Below are positions 1-6,908 of a stretch of 13,889 nucleotides of DNA, in pieces. The position numbers and the translations under genes were made by a program. Numbering within the stretch: the stretch's first letter is position 1; each line of letters starts with the position of its first letter. The notes beneath the pieces were generated by a model. The model made no database searches. It had not been told where the DNA came from and saw nothing but the letters and a program-made list of their open reading frames with translations. This DNA is from an uncultured Oscillospiraceae bacterium (GTDB lineage Bacteria; Bacillota; Clostridia; UBA1212; SIG427), in NCBI GenBank assembly GCA_902465325.1, contig CABQMV010000047.1, positions 1 to 13,889 on the forward strand. The letters run 5' to 3'.

Positions 1-330
1 GATACAGAGCTGCCTGCCGCAAAGCTGGCGGACGCCATGCAGATGGTGTGCAATATACAGGAGAAAAGTGACGAGCTGTTCCGACTGATGAAGCAGAGCT
101 TTAAAAGGCTGGCAAAGGATCCGCGGACGGAAATCGTAGGGGCCATGCTGATGTATGACTACGGAGACTCCCGGATTGTGCCGGCCATGAGAAAGCTTGC
201 CCAGGATAAAATTGCGGCAGCGGGAATCGTTACCAAGGACAATACTCCTATCTATATTTTGCTTTCCATGATCCACAAGCTGGGCGGAAACACCAAGGAG
301 CTGACTGGCGGAAAAGATTTATTCTGTTAA
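1..330 (+). CDS. C-terminal part of an unidentified protein (5' end outside window)
   Basis: The frame is open from the first base and ends in TAA at 328-330, so 109 residues of a longer protein are visible. The visible part is soluble and rich in Lys, Arg and Asp/Glu. It looks mostly helical, with no membrane segment, no signal peptide and no Cys motif apart from a terminal Cys. The stretch around residues 13-55 alternates hydrophobic and charged residues as in amphipathic helices. I do not recognise the family and assign no function. An internal ATG at 37 exists, but the frame continues upstream without a stop, so 37 need not be the start. A strong hairpin follows 24 bp after the stop, which suggests that the transcript ends here. 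Confidence 0.6.
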   Translation, partial: DTELPAAKLADAMQMVCNIQEKSDELFRLMKQSFKRLAKDPRTEIVGAMLMYDYGDSRIVPAMRKLAQDKIAAAGIVTKDNTPIYILLSMIHKLGGNTKELTGGKDLFC

Positions 331-353
331 TTGAATTTCTCAAGTCATAAAAT

Positions 354-406
354 CACCCCCCCTGTGAATATGCTGTATCATGCAGCAATACAGGGGGTGT
401 CGTTTT
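354..406 (+). terminator. Hairpin terminator that overlaps the start of the next gene
   Basis: An outer stem pairs 354-360 and 363-365 with 390-399 (10 bp, C-rich against G-rich, with a 2-nt bulge at 361-362). An inner stem pairs TGCTG 371-375 with CAGCA 383-387. A T run lies at 403-406. This fits an intrinsic terminator for the gene ending at 330. A T-rich stretch on the other strand (after 354) means it could also work in the reverse direction, although no gene converges here. The right arm (393-399, GGGGGTG) is also the only plausible ribosome binding site for the TTG start at 405, so the element may control the downstream gene as well. Confidence 0.7.
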
Positions 407-1166
407 GATACTGTTAATAAAGAAAAACAATCTGTTATTTGGTGGTCTGGTACTGGTACTGTGTCTTACTATACTGGGAATTAATCTGGCTTTTCAGGGA
501 GGAGAAAGTGCATCTGCCTCTGCCACGGTGCCTACTTTAAACACCAAAGGAAAGACGGTTGTACTGGATGCCGGCCATGGAGGGGAGGATCCGGGAGCTG
601 TCAGCAGCTACAATGGAGTCAGCGAAAAGGATGTTACCCTTATCCTGGCAAATAAAACAAAGGAACTGCTGGAAAAGGAGGGATATACGGTTATCATGAC
701 CAGGACCGAGGATGTGCTGGTTTATGAGGGAGACAATATATCCATGACAGCCAAGCGGCGTCAGGACTTGATCAGGAGAAAGCAGATTATGGATGAAAGC
801 GGTGCGGATATTGTAGTAAGCATCCATCTTAACAGCTATACGGATTCTCAATACTCCGGGGCACAGACCTTTTTTACCAAAAACTCACTGTCAGGAAAGA
901 ACCTGGCAGAAGCAATTCAGGAATCTCTGAAGGTTACGGTAGACCCGGAAAATGACAGAGAGGCAATTCAGAAGAAGGACGATATTATTATCACAAAGAA
1001 CTGTAAATGCACTACTGTTATTGTGGAATGCGGATTTCTTTCCAATCAGACAGAATGTCAGAAGCTGGCAGAGGAAGAGTATCAGAATAAGCTGGCAGAA
1101 GCAATTAGGGGAGGAATTGACAAGTATTTTACTGTTATGACGCCGGAAACCAGTCCTAAAAAATAA
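405..1166 (+). CDS. cwlD: N-acetylmuramoyl-L-alanine amidase, CwlD-like
   Basis: The protein has 253 residues: one N-terminal membrane segment (about residues 9-30), a short Ser/Ala linker, then one Amidase_3 domain (about 50-243). All expected zinc and catalytic residues are present: His58 in DAGHGG, Glu74 in SEKD, His141 in SIHLNS and Glu208 in VECGFLSN. This family cleaves the amide bond between N-acetylmuramic acid and L-Ala of peptidoglycan. The layout (membrane anchor plus one catalytic domain, no SH3 or SPOR repeats, length near B. subtilis CwlD) and the block with RRQDLIRRKQIMDESGAD favour CwlD, which acts with PdaA to make muramic-delta-lactam in the spore cortex. A vegetative amidase cannot be excluded. 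The TTG at 405 is the only start in frame with a G-rich upstream sequence; the frame is closed at 348. It lies between two terminators, so it is probably a single gene. Confidence 0.8.
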   Translation: MILLIKKNNLLFGGLVLVLCLTILGINLAFQGGESASASATVPTLNTKGKTVVLDAGHGGEDPGAVSSYNGVSEKDVTLILANKTKELLEKEGYTVIMTRTEDVLVYEGDNISMTAKRRQDLIRRKQIMDESGADIVVSIHLNSYTDSQYSGAQTFFTKNSLSGKNLAEAIQESLKVTVDPENDREAIQKKDDIIITKNCKCTTVIVECGFLSNQTECQKLAEEEYQNKLAEAIRGGIDKYFTVMTPETSPKK

Positions 1167-1182
1167 ATATGGGAAATAATCA

Positions 1183-1214
1183 GCACCCTGCCGAAACGTT
1201 GGCAGGGTGCTTTT
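1183..1214 (+). terminator. Intrinsic terminator after the amidase gene
   Basis: A perfect 10-bp stem, GCACCCTGCC (1183-1192) with GGCAGGGTGC (1201-1210), has an 8-nt loop and is followed by TTTT at 1211-1214. It begins 16 bp after the amidase stop codon and separates this gene from the kinase-adhesin unit. Confidence 0.92.
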
Positions 1215-1332
1215 ATGTGCTATCAGGAAATCAATAGGTGATCATTTTATAAAAGTCTTTGGGAAATAATTAGTTTTCCGTGCAAACTGTCTGCTGCCAT
1301 TGTAGAATTGCCCTACTTAAAAATAAATGGCA

Positions 1333-1338
1333 GGGAGG
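1333..1338 (+). promoter_or_regulatory. Ribosome binding site that decides the kinase gene start
   Basis: GGGAGG sits 6 nt before the ATG at 1345. An in-frame ATG at 1327 lies upstream of this site and has no Shine-Dalgarno sequence of its own (only A/T-rich sequence precedes it), so 1345 is preferred. The 1215-1332 gap shows no convincing promoter; TATAAA at 1248-1253 has no matching -35 box. Confidence 0.75.
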
Positions 1339-1344
1339 TATCGT

Positions 1345-2853
1345 ATGGAGGCTACAATAGGCGGCAGAGTAATTCAAATGGAGGATGCAGAAGGTTTTCC
1401 TGTGGCAGTCAAAAGGTGGCACAAAGCGGAAGTACCGACAGAGCGGGCGCGTTGGGAGCAAGAGATCCTGAACCTGATACAGGGTCCGGGTGTCCCCAGG
1501 GTCATACGGTCTTTTGAAGACGCTGACTATTTGTATTTGGTTACAGAATGGATCAGCGGCCTTACATTAGATAAATATGTAGAGCAGCAGGGCGGCTTTC
1601 TGGACAAGGCGGAGGCCTTATATATTGGCGCGGTACTGTACCGTATTTTAATGAGGCTCCATAACAGCCGGCAGGGCGTCTTGGTATATACGGACTTAAA
1701 GCCTTCTAATGTGATTCTCAAGGGGAAACAGGTTTTTCTGGTAGACTTTGAAAGTGTGTGTCCTTCCGGACAGGTTCCCATTTGCTGCGACAAACAGACG
1801 GTTATTATGGGCAGCAGGCCGTATACTGCTCCGGAGGTATTTACGGGAAATATTTCACCGGCTTGTGACTTCTATTCCCTGGGCGTACTTTTATTTTTTA
1901 TGATTACGGGGAGTGTGTGGAGAGGGGAGGCAGGCTGTTTACAGGAGGATGCTGTAGGGAGCCGGATTTTGAAACTTCTGAGCCCAGACCCGGGAAAAAG
2001 AAAATGTGGGCTTAGACTGTTTCAAAAGGCATCCCTCTCCGGGGAAAGCTGTATTGTGGTACCGGTAGATTCCGGACGGGTCCGGGAAACTATGCAGAAC
2101 CTATCTGTGACCAGTGCCAAAATTCTTTTTATCGATGACAATCCCCGATTTGCAGTGGAGTTGGCATATGAAGCGTCCAGACGTATGAATCTGAGGGTTG
2201 GGCTGTTTTCTGCCGGGGAAGAGTATATTCCTATGGCAGCCAGAAATTTGGGCATCCACTGCGTAAAGCTGCCTGACCGGGAATTGCCGGATCAGGAGGC
2301 AGAAAGGGCACTGTTTCACAGCTGCGGGACAAAGGAATGGATGGAGCAGGGGTTCCTTATGCAGCCGGAGGGGTTTGGACGGCTCTATATCGGGCTTCGG
2401 TCTCCGGACAGGCTTATGGGACATATAGACTGTCAGGGCTGGGGGATCTTTGTACACTGGGCCGCAAATCAGTTTGATATGACCGTCATCTTTGGACATA
2501 TGGAAAGAGAGTATCTGGTGACCTTTTGTGATGCTGTAATTGTAGCGCCCCAGAGTAATTTATGGGATGCAGAGGTCTGCCGATATAAAAAGGAAAAATT
2601 CTGTCAGAGCGGATTATCTGCCTCGCTTCGGTTTGTTGCCTGGGAATATAAGGAGGGGATCAGTTTAAATCCGGAGAAATTTTCCTCTATTGTAGGCAAC
2701 GCAGATTTTCTGGGTGAGATTTACCACGACGGCAATCGGCAGATTGCGGAAAATACAGGACATACGCCGTACTGTTTTTCCATGCCCGGTCTGATCAGAC
2801 AGCAGTACAAAACAGTTATACAAAAAATAGTCAATTATACAGAAAGTGAATAG
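1345..2853 (+). CDS. Ser/Thr protein kinase-like protein fused to a ParA/TadZ-like domain lacking the P-loop
   Basis: The protein has 502 residues and no membrane segment. Residues about 5-230 form a eukaryotic-type kinase fold: VAVK lysine 23, helix-C Glu40, catalytic loop TDLKPSN with Asp117, Lys119 and Asn122, metal Asp134, APE at 162-164, and Asp175 in CDFYSLG. Departures from consensus are YTD in place of HRD, DFE in place of DFG, and no recognisable glycine-rich loop. Residues about 255-500 resemble a ParA/MinD/TadZ-type fold: a first strand KILFID, a strand in FDMTVIFG (377-384), and CDAVIVAPQS (395-404). Where Walker A should be, the sequence reads DDNPRF, with no Gly-Lys-Thr. The second domain is an inference from pattern alone. 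The gene is 16 bp upstream of the adhesin gene, so kinase and adhesin are probably cotranscribed. The partner and substrate are unknown. Confidence 0.75.
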   Translation: MEATIGGRVIQMEDAEGFPVAVKRWHKAEVPTERARWEQEILNLIQGPGVPRVIRSFEDADYLYLVTEWISGLTLDKYVEQQGGFLDKAEALYIGAVLYRILMRLHNSRQGVLVYTDLKPSNVILKGKQVFLVDFESVCPSGQVPICCDKQTVIMGSRPYTAPEVFTGNISPACDFYSLGVLLFFMITGSVWRGEAGCLQEDAVGSRILKLLSPDPGKRKCGLRLFQKASLSGESCIVVPVDSGRVRETMQNLSVTSAKILFIDDNPRFAVELAYEASRRMNLRVGLFSAGEEYIPMAARNLGIHCVKLPDRELPDQEAERALFHSCGTKEWMEQGFLMQPEGFGRLYIGLRSPDRLMGHIDCQGWGIFVHWAANQFDMTVIFGHMEREYLVTFCDAVIVAPQSNLWDAEVCRYKKEKFCQSGLSASLRFVAWEYKEGISLNPEKFSSIVGNADFLGEIYHDGNRQIAENTGHTPYCFSMPGLIRQQYKTVIQKIVNYTESE

Positions 2854-2869
2854 GAAAGGGATGTGAAAT

Positions 2870-5488
2870 ATGAAAAGAAAAAAATTTATATTGCTGGCTG
2901 TATTTCTGGCCGTCATTTTGTTGGGTTCTCTTACTTTTTTAGTTTCTAACGGAGCGGCACAGGAAAATACGGTAACCATCTCGCCTTCTGTGGTTACCGT
3001 GGCCTTTGCCCATAGCTATAATGGAACTACTAATGTGCAGGGGAGCGCGTTTAATCTGAATGGGGCTGATGCAGAGCTCCAATTGGAAGGCGGTGTGGCA
3101 TTTTGCTTTGATACCAGCCTTAGTCATATGCCTCAGGGATCCGGGTATCAGTTTTTGGGACTGGCACAGGACTATACGGGAGAATGGGATGTGGAAAAAG
3201 CCTATGGGTGTATTATGGCGGCGGAGAAAATTATCAATAAGGCAGAGTACAGAGAGCTGTCTAATGATATGAAGCTATTTGCAGTGCAGGTAGCAGTGAG
3301 AAAGCAGCAGCCTTTTGGTCCATATTCAGGGGTACAGGCTACCGCTTCAGCTGATGTTGTCTGTACGCCGCGGCAATCTCAGCTTATGATTTCCCTGGTC
3401 AATGAGATTGTAAACACAGGGCTGTCCGGCAATTGGAAGCTGCCGGATAAGCAGCAGAAACTGGAACTGGTACAGACAGGAGGCGGTTATTACCAGGAAA
3501 ACTTTTATATATTGGCTACCTATCGGGCGAAAGAGGAGGGCAGCCTTCCTTCCGGAACCCAGTTGAGCGCAGAATCTTCTGAGGCGGTGGAGGCGGTGAT
3601 TAATCGTTCCGGCGAAATTGTTGTAAGAATTCCCCGTGACAAATTAAGAGGAACCGTCCATTGGAATATAGAAGTAAGAGGAACGGTACGGATCAAAACA
3701 ATGCTGCTGTTTTCACCAAGTGCATCCGGGTATCAGCGAATTGTCACACTGCAAAGCTATGCCGCTTCCGCAGAGGGACATATTACGGGGAGCCAGCGGT
3801 TTGTTGGTCTTACAATTAACAAAAAAGACGGGGATACGGGACATCTGATTGCAGATACGGCTGTGTTCAGAATTCAATGTACAGAGACCGGGGAATATAT
3901 TCGCCACAATGGAAAGACGGAGCTGGCTACAGTGAACGGACAGGTTATTCTTCCCGAGATCCTTCCTCCAGGTCAATATCTAATAGAGGAGATACAGGCT
4001 CCTGCCGGCTATTTTTCTGGAGAGCCTCTGCGGATACAGGTTCCGGATACTCTGTCGGTGGATATAGAAAATGTCCCGCAAAAGGGAAGTATTTGTATAG
4101 AAAAAAAGGGGCCCGTATTTGTAGGAGTGAGGCAGGAAATGTCGGAATACGGACCTTTAAAAATTCCTGTGTTTGAAGACAGAGGTTTAGAAGGCGTATC
4201 CTTCCGCATTGAAAATGAATCCGGTGAATTCGTAGAGACTCTTGTAACTGACGAAAAGGGAAGGGCACAGTCGGGAGAGCTTCCTTTGGGAACTTATTTT
4301 GTAAAAGAAAGCTCCGGTCTTCCAGGCTATTTCATGGACTCTGATGTATACGAAGCGGTTCTGACCGGAACGGAGCCGGTAAAGGAGCTCTCTTTGTACA
4401 ACGGCTATCAGGGTATGCAGGCGGAAATTACAAAAACGGCGGAAATTTGGGTCAGAGAAGAAATTTCTGGAAAGGAAGAGGACAGACGGATCCGCAGAAA
4501 TAAAACAACAGCTCCGGGAGAGGGTTTTGTTTTCGGCCTGTATGCGGGAGAGGATTACAGCCCGCAGCTGCAGTCAGGAGATCTGATTGCGGTAGGAAAG
4601 AGTGATGGCAGCGGTAAGGTTCCATTCAACTCCATGCTGCCTGTGGGGCACTATTATATATGTGAGCTGGAGGCAAAACCCGGATATTATCTGGACCAAA
4701 CCCGGTATGAATTGGATTTACATAGGCAAACAGTTATTTCATTTAAAGCCATTAACCGCTTAAAGGTTTTTCCTGTCCAGATCAGTAAAAGGAATTTTAA
4801 CGGAGAAGTGCCTTTGCAAGGGGCTGTTATAGAAATCTATGACAATTTTGACAATTTGTTGTACAGAGAAGCTACAGGAGAGGATGGTCTTCTGACAGGG
4901 ATTGAGCTGTCAGCAGGGAATTATATTTTCCGGGAGGTTCTGGCGCCGGAGGGATATGCGTCATATATGGAGGATCAGACATTTACTGTGGAGGAGGATG
5001 GCAGAATAACCGGAGTACAAGAAATACGAAATGAACCGGTCCGTTTTGAAGGACAAAAGACAGATTCCAACGGACAGCCTCTAGCAGATGCAGTATTTAC
5101 ACTCTATAATCAAGAGGGACAAGCAGTTATGACAGCCATTTCTGACAGGGAAGGAAAATTTACATTTGAAGGCTTTTTGAGAGGAGTGTATACGATTCGG
5201 GAAACCCAGGCGCCCCATGGATATCTTTTATCGGAAGATGTATATACCTTTGACTACAGCGGACAGTGGATAAATGGTACCGGCTATTCTGTACATACGT
5301 GGACGAATGAAAACAGTCCTACACCAGAGCCATCTCCTGAAATGCCCATACCCAGACCCTCACCAGAGAAAAGAGTCAAGGCGCCTGACACAGGAGAAGA
5401 AGGCGGCTATACCTTGTTTGTTATTACAGCCTCACTGGCGATTATGGGAATTGTAGCGCTTAGCGTTGTGATAAAGAGGAAGGAATAG
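2870..5488 (+). CDS. Cell-wall-anchored adhesin with thioester domain and five Cna_B/SpaA domains
   Basis: The protein has 872 residues. A signal peptide (about 1-30: KRKK, hydrophobic core, Ala-rich end) is followed by a TQXA-type thioester domain (about 40-300). Cys79 in AFCFD and Gln140 in FAVQVAVRK are the expected bond partners. Five Cna_B/SpaA domains follow at about 310-404, 405-513, 514-630, 631-724 and 725-815. Each appears to keep the isopeptide set: a Lys in the first strand (318, 412/413, 522, 640, 730), a Glu before a PGY/PEGY/PHGY turn (373/374, 480, 599, 689, 778) and a closing Asn (401, 511, 629, 721, 813). A Pro/Glu-rich stalk (816-837), sortase signal APDTG (838-842), membrane helix (about 847-867) and KRKE tail complete it. 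Known relatives bind host surfaces through the thioester. No sortase lies in the window. The start has a GGAAAGGG site about 9 nt upstream. The 3' end overlaps the opposite-strand gene by 29 bp. Confidence 0.9.
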   Translation: MKRKKFILLAVFLAVILLGSLTFLVSNGAAQENTVTISPSVVTVAFAHSYNGTTNVQGSAFNLNGADAELQLEGGVAFCFDTSLSHMPQGSGYQFLGLAQDYTGEWDVEKAYGCIMAAEKIINKAEYRELSNDMKLFAVQVAVRKQQPFGPYSGVQATASADVVCTPRQSQLMISLVNEIVNTGLSGNWKLPDKQQKLELVQTGGGYYQENFYILATYRAKEEGSLPSGTQLSAESSEAVEAVINRSGEIVVRIPRDKLRGTVHWNIEVRGTVRIKTMLLFSPSASGYQRIVTLQSYAASAEGHITGSQRFVGLTINKKDGDTGHLIADTAVFRIQCTETGEYIRHNGKTELATVNGQVILPEILPPGQYLIEEIQAPAGYFSGEPLRIQVPDTLSVDIENVPQKGSICIEKKGPVFVGVRQEMSEYGPLKIPVFEDRGLEGVSFRIENESGEFVETLVTDEKGRAQSGELPLGTYFVKESSGLPGYFMDSDVYEAVLTGTEPVKELSLYNGYQGMQAEITKTAEIWVREEISGKEEDRRIRRNKTTAPGEGFVFGLYAGEDYSPQLQSGDLIAVGKSDGSGKVPFNSMLPVGHYYICELEAKPGYYLDQTRYELDLHRQTVISFKAINRLKVFPVQISKRNFNGEVPLQGAVIEIYDNFDNLLYREATGEDGLLTGIELSAGNYIFREVLAPEGYASYMEDQTFTVEEDGRITGVQEIRNEPVRFEGQKTDSNGQPLADAVFTLYNQEGQAVMTAISDREGKFTFEGFLRGVYTIRETQAPHGYLLSEDVYTFDYSGQWINGTGYSVHTWTNENSPTPEPSPEMPIPRPSPEKRVKAPDTGEEGGYTLFVITASLAIMGIVALSVVIKRKE

Positions 5489-5723
5489 AGGAATCGGCAG
5501 GCTTGCTTCCTTCATCCGCATTTTTATCAGAAGTAAACAGGGTGCAGCCCATGGCGCGGAAATGTTCTATTTTCTCATATACCAGTTTTTCATCAATTTG
5601 AAAATGAGATGCCAAACAAGAGGCGCACAGAAAATCTGTTGCGCCTCTGTTTACCATTCGCTTGTATATTCCGATTTCATCTGCGGTCAGACTGCGGCCA
5701 CAGGTTCGGCATAAAGCTGCCAT
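5460..5723 (-). CDS. Small zinc-ribbon protein of unknown function
   Basis: The 87-residue protein has two CxxC knuckles, CRTCG at residues 5-9 and CASC at 33-36, spaced as in a treble-clef or zinc-ribbon fold. The second half (about 40-65) is helical and ends in GCTLF, followed by a polar tail of about 20 residues with many Ser. Short proteins of this shape with a conserved KRMVNRG segment are, to my recollection, common in Lachnospiraceae as hypothetical proteins; I have no function for it. The start lies 2 nt after the alpha-galactosidase stop, with no clear Shine-Dalgarno sequence, so translation is probably coupled. It appears to be the last gene of the T-box-led operon. Its 3' end overlaps the adhesin gene by 29 bp, and no terminator hairpin is visible between them. 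Confidence 0.7.
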   Translation of the reverse strand: MAALCRTCGRSLTADEIGIYKRMVNRGATDFLCASCLASHFQIDEKLVYEKIEHFRAMGCTLFTSDKNADEGSKPADSSIPSSLSQR

Positions 5724-5725
5724 TG

Positions 5726-6856
5726 TTACTTCAGGGGAACGAGCTTTGCTCTGAAGGTCGCACCGGTGTGAGAATCCAGGTCATAGCTGAAGTCGTCTGC
5801 CACCTTCTCAAATTTTTCCCCGGTTATAATGTTTTCCAGTGTCAGTCCATAGCCGGTCTCTGTTCCAAGCCCGATGTCGTGCAGGAAGAAGGTGTTTCTT
5901 ACTCTGTTCTCATAGAAGTTGTACATTCCAATGGCGTAATCGCCGTCCTCCAAATGCTTAAACAGCACCAGATGGTCGTCGCCTCTTTCACTGGGTACGC
6001 GGATTGCCTGGCGGACTGCCGGGTCCTGATCAATAGCCAGCAGCTCCTTATTTGTCAGCAGCTTGAGGGTCTGCTCGTTCATATTCCGGATATCGCAGCC
6101 AATCATAAGAGGCGCGGACATCATACACCACATAGAGAAATGAATCATATATTCTTCATCGGTACAGCCGCCCCAGCCCACATTACCTTTATTGTACATC
6201 CCTACAATCAGCATATCGGGATCGTTAAAGCAGTTGGGTCCGTTAAAGCCCTGCTTGGGAATCTGGCTGTAGCCGATGTCCTTCATCAGCTGGAAATTGT
6301 CGCCTAGGTCTCCGGTAGAGCGGTACATATGGGCACCGGTAGAACGGATCCAGGACCAGACATCATCTGATCCCCAGTTGCAGGCAGAATAGAGAATATC
6401 CCGGCCAGTGGCCCGAAGCGCCATCCCCATTTTTTGATACAGCATGGGACCGTTTACCAATTTGGGCTTATAACAGAAATCGTACTTTAAGAAATCAACG
6501 CCAAAGTCTGCAAACATCTGAGCGTCTACAAACTCGTGGTTGAAGCTGCCCGGATACCCGGCACAGGTCTGAGTGCCGGCGCAGGAGTACATTCCGAATT
6601 TCAATCCTTTTGAATGGATATAGTCGGCAAGATGCTTCATTCCGTGGGGGAATTTAGCCGGATCGGCCACGATTTTACCTTCGGCGTTTCTCTCTCTGAG
6701 GGACCAGCAGTCGTCAATCACAATATAGGTATAGCCTGCGTCTCTGAGACCGGAAGATACCATAGCGTCCGCTGCTTCCTTCACCAAATCTTCGGAAATG
6801 TTTTCTCCGAATGTGTTCCATGAGTTCCAACCCATAGGGGGTTTTGTTACGATCAT
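5726..6856 (-). CDS. Alpha-galactosidase, glycoside hydrolase family 27
   Basis: The 376-residue protein has no signal peptide, so it should act in the cytoplasm on imported alpha-galactosides such as melibiose or raffinose-family sugars. GH27 signatures are complete: PPMGWNSWN at 6-14, VIDDCW at 46-51, the nucleophile Asp126 in LKYDFC, the acid/base Asp183 in YRSTGDLGD (RxxxD pattern of the family) and the substrate-site motif FNDPDMLIVG at 210-219. A TIM barrel (about 1-285) and a short C-terminal beta domain match the usual bacterial and plant GH27 length. The start has AGGAGG at 6863-6868, 6 nt upstream. It lies 44 bp after the TIM barrel/acyl-CoA ligase gene and 2 nt before the zinc-ribbon gene, so all three are probably read from the T-box promoter. 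Activity on alpha-N-acetylgalactosamine (also in GH27) is a less likely alternative. Confidence 0.92.
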   Translation of the reverse strand: MIVTKPPMGWNSWNTFGENISEDLVKEAADAMVSSGLRDAGYTYIVIDDCWSLRERNAEGKIVADPAKFPHGMKHLADYIHSKGLKFGMYSCAGTQTCAGYPGSFNHEFVDAQMFADFGVDFLKYDFCYKPKLVNGPMLYQKMGMALRATGRDILYSACNWGSDDVWSWIRSTGAHMYRSTGDLGDNFQLMKDIGYSQIPKQGFNGPNCFNDPDMLIVGMYNKGNVGWGGCTDEEYMIHFSMWCMMSAPLMIGCDIRNMNEQTLKLLTNKELLAIDQDPAVRQAIRVPSERGDDHLVLFKHLEDGDYAIGMYNFYENRVRNTFFLHDIGLGTETGYGLTLENIITGEKFEKVADDFSYDLDSHTGATFRAKLVPLK

Positions 6857-6887
6857 AAGATTCCTCCTGATATGTATTTCTATCGGT

Positions 6888-6908
6888 CGGCCTGCTTTAG
6901 TCAGGCCG
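6888..6908. other. Hairpin spanning the stop codon of the fusion gene
   Basis: A perfect 7-bp inverted repeat, CGGCCTG (6888-6894) with CAGGCCG (6902-6908), has a 7-nt loop. On the - strand transcript it contains the TGA stop of the fusion gene (6901-6903) and lies 32 bp before the alpha-galactosidase start. No U run follows on the - strand, so it is not a good terminator. It could be an RNA processing or stability element between the two genes. Confidence 0.45.

Noticed and set aside
1171..1273. Direct repeat GGGAAATAAT(C/T)AG at 1171 and 1261, exactly 90 bp apart
   Set aside because: Only two short copies, one before a terminator and one in an A/T-rich gap. No regulator site is suggested, and chance is likely.
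1215..1332. Search for a promoter or c-di-GMP-type riboswitch before the kinase-adhesin unit
   Set aside because: No -35/-10 pair with good spacing and no riboswitch-like conserved core could be made out in this stretch of about 118 nt.
2119..2240. Response-regulator receiver domain in the C-terminal half of the kinase protein (KILFIDDNP looks like a receiver first strand)
   Set aside because: No phosphoacceptor Asp with an MPxMDG-like segment or later Lys follows at the right distance. The later strands (FDMTVIFG, CDAVIVAP) fit a ParA/TadZ-like fold better.
5609..6307. Open frame on the + strand (232 codons) opposite the alpha-galactosidase and zinc-ribbon genes
   Set aside because: It lies antisense to the GH27 catalytic region; its translation has no recognisable domain.
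6888..6908. Hairpin as a terminator of the fusion gene
   Set aside because: The stem is only 7 bp, includes the stop codon and is not followed by U residues on the - strand; listed as a structural element only.
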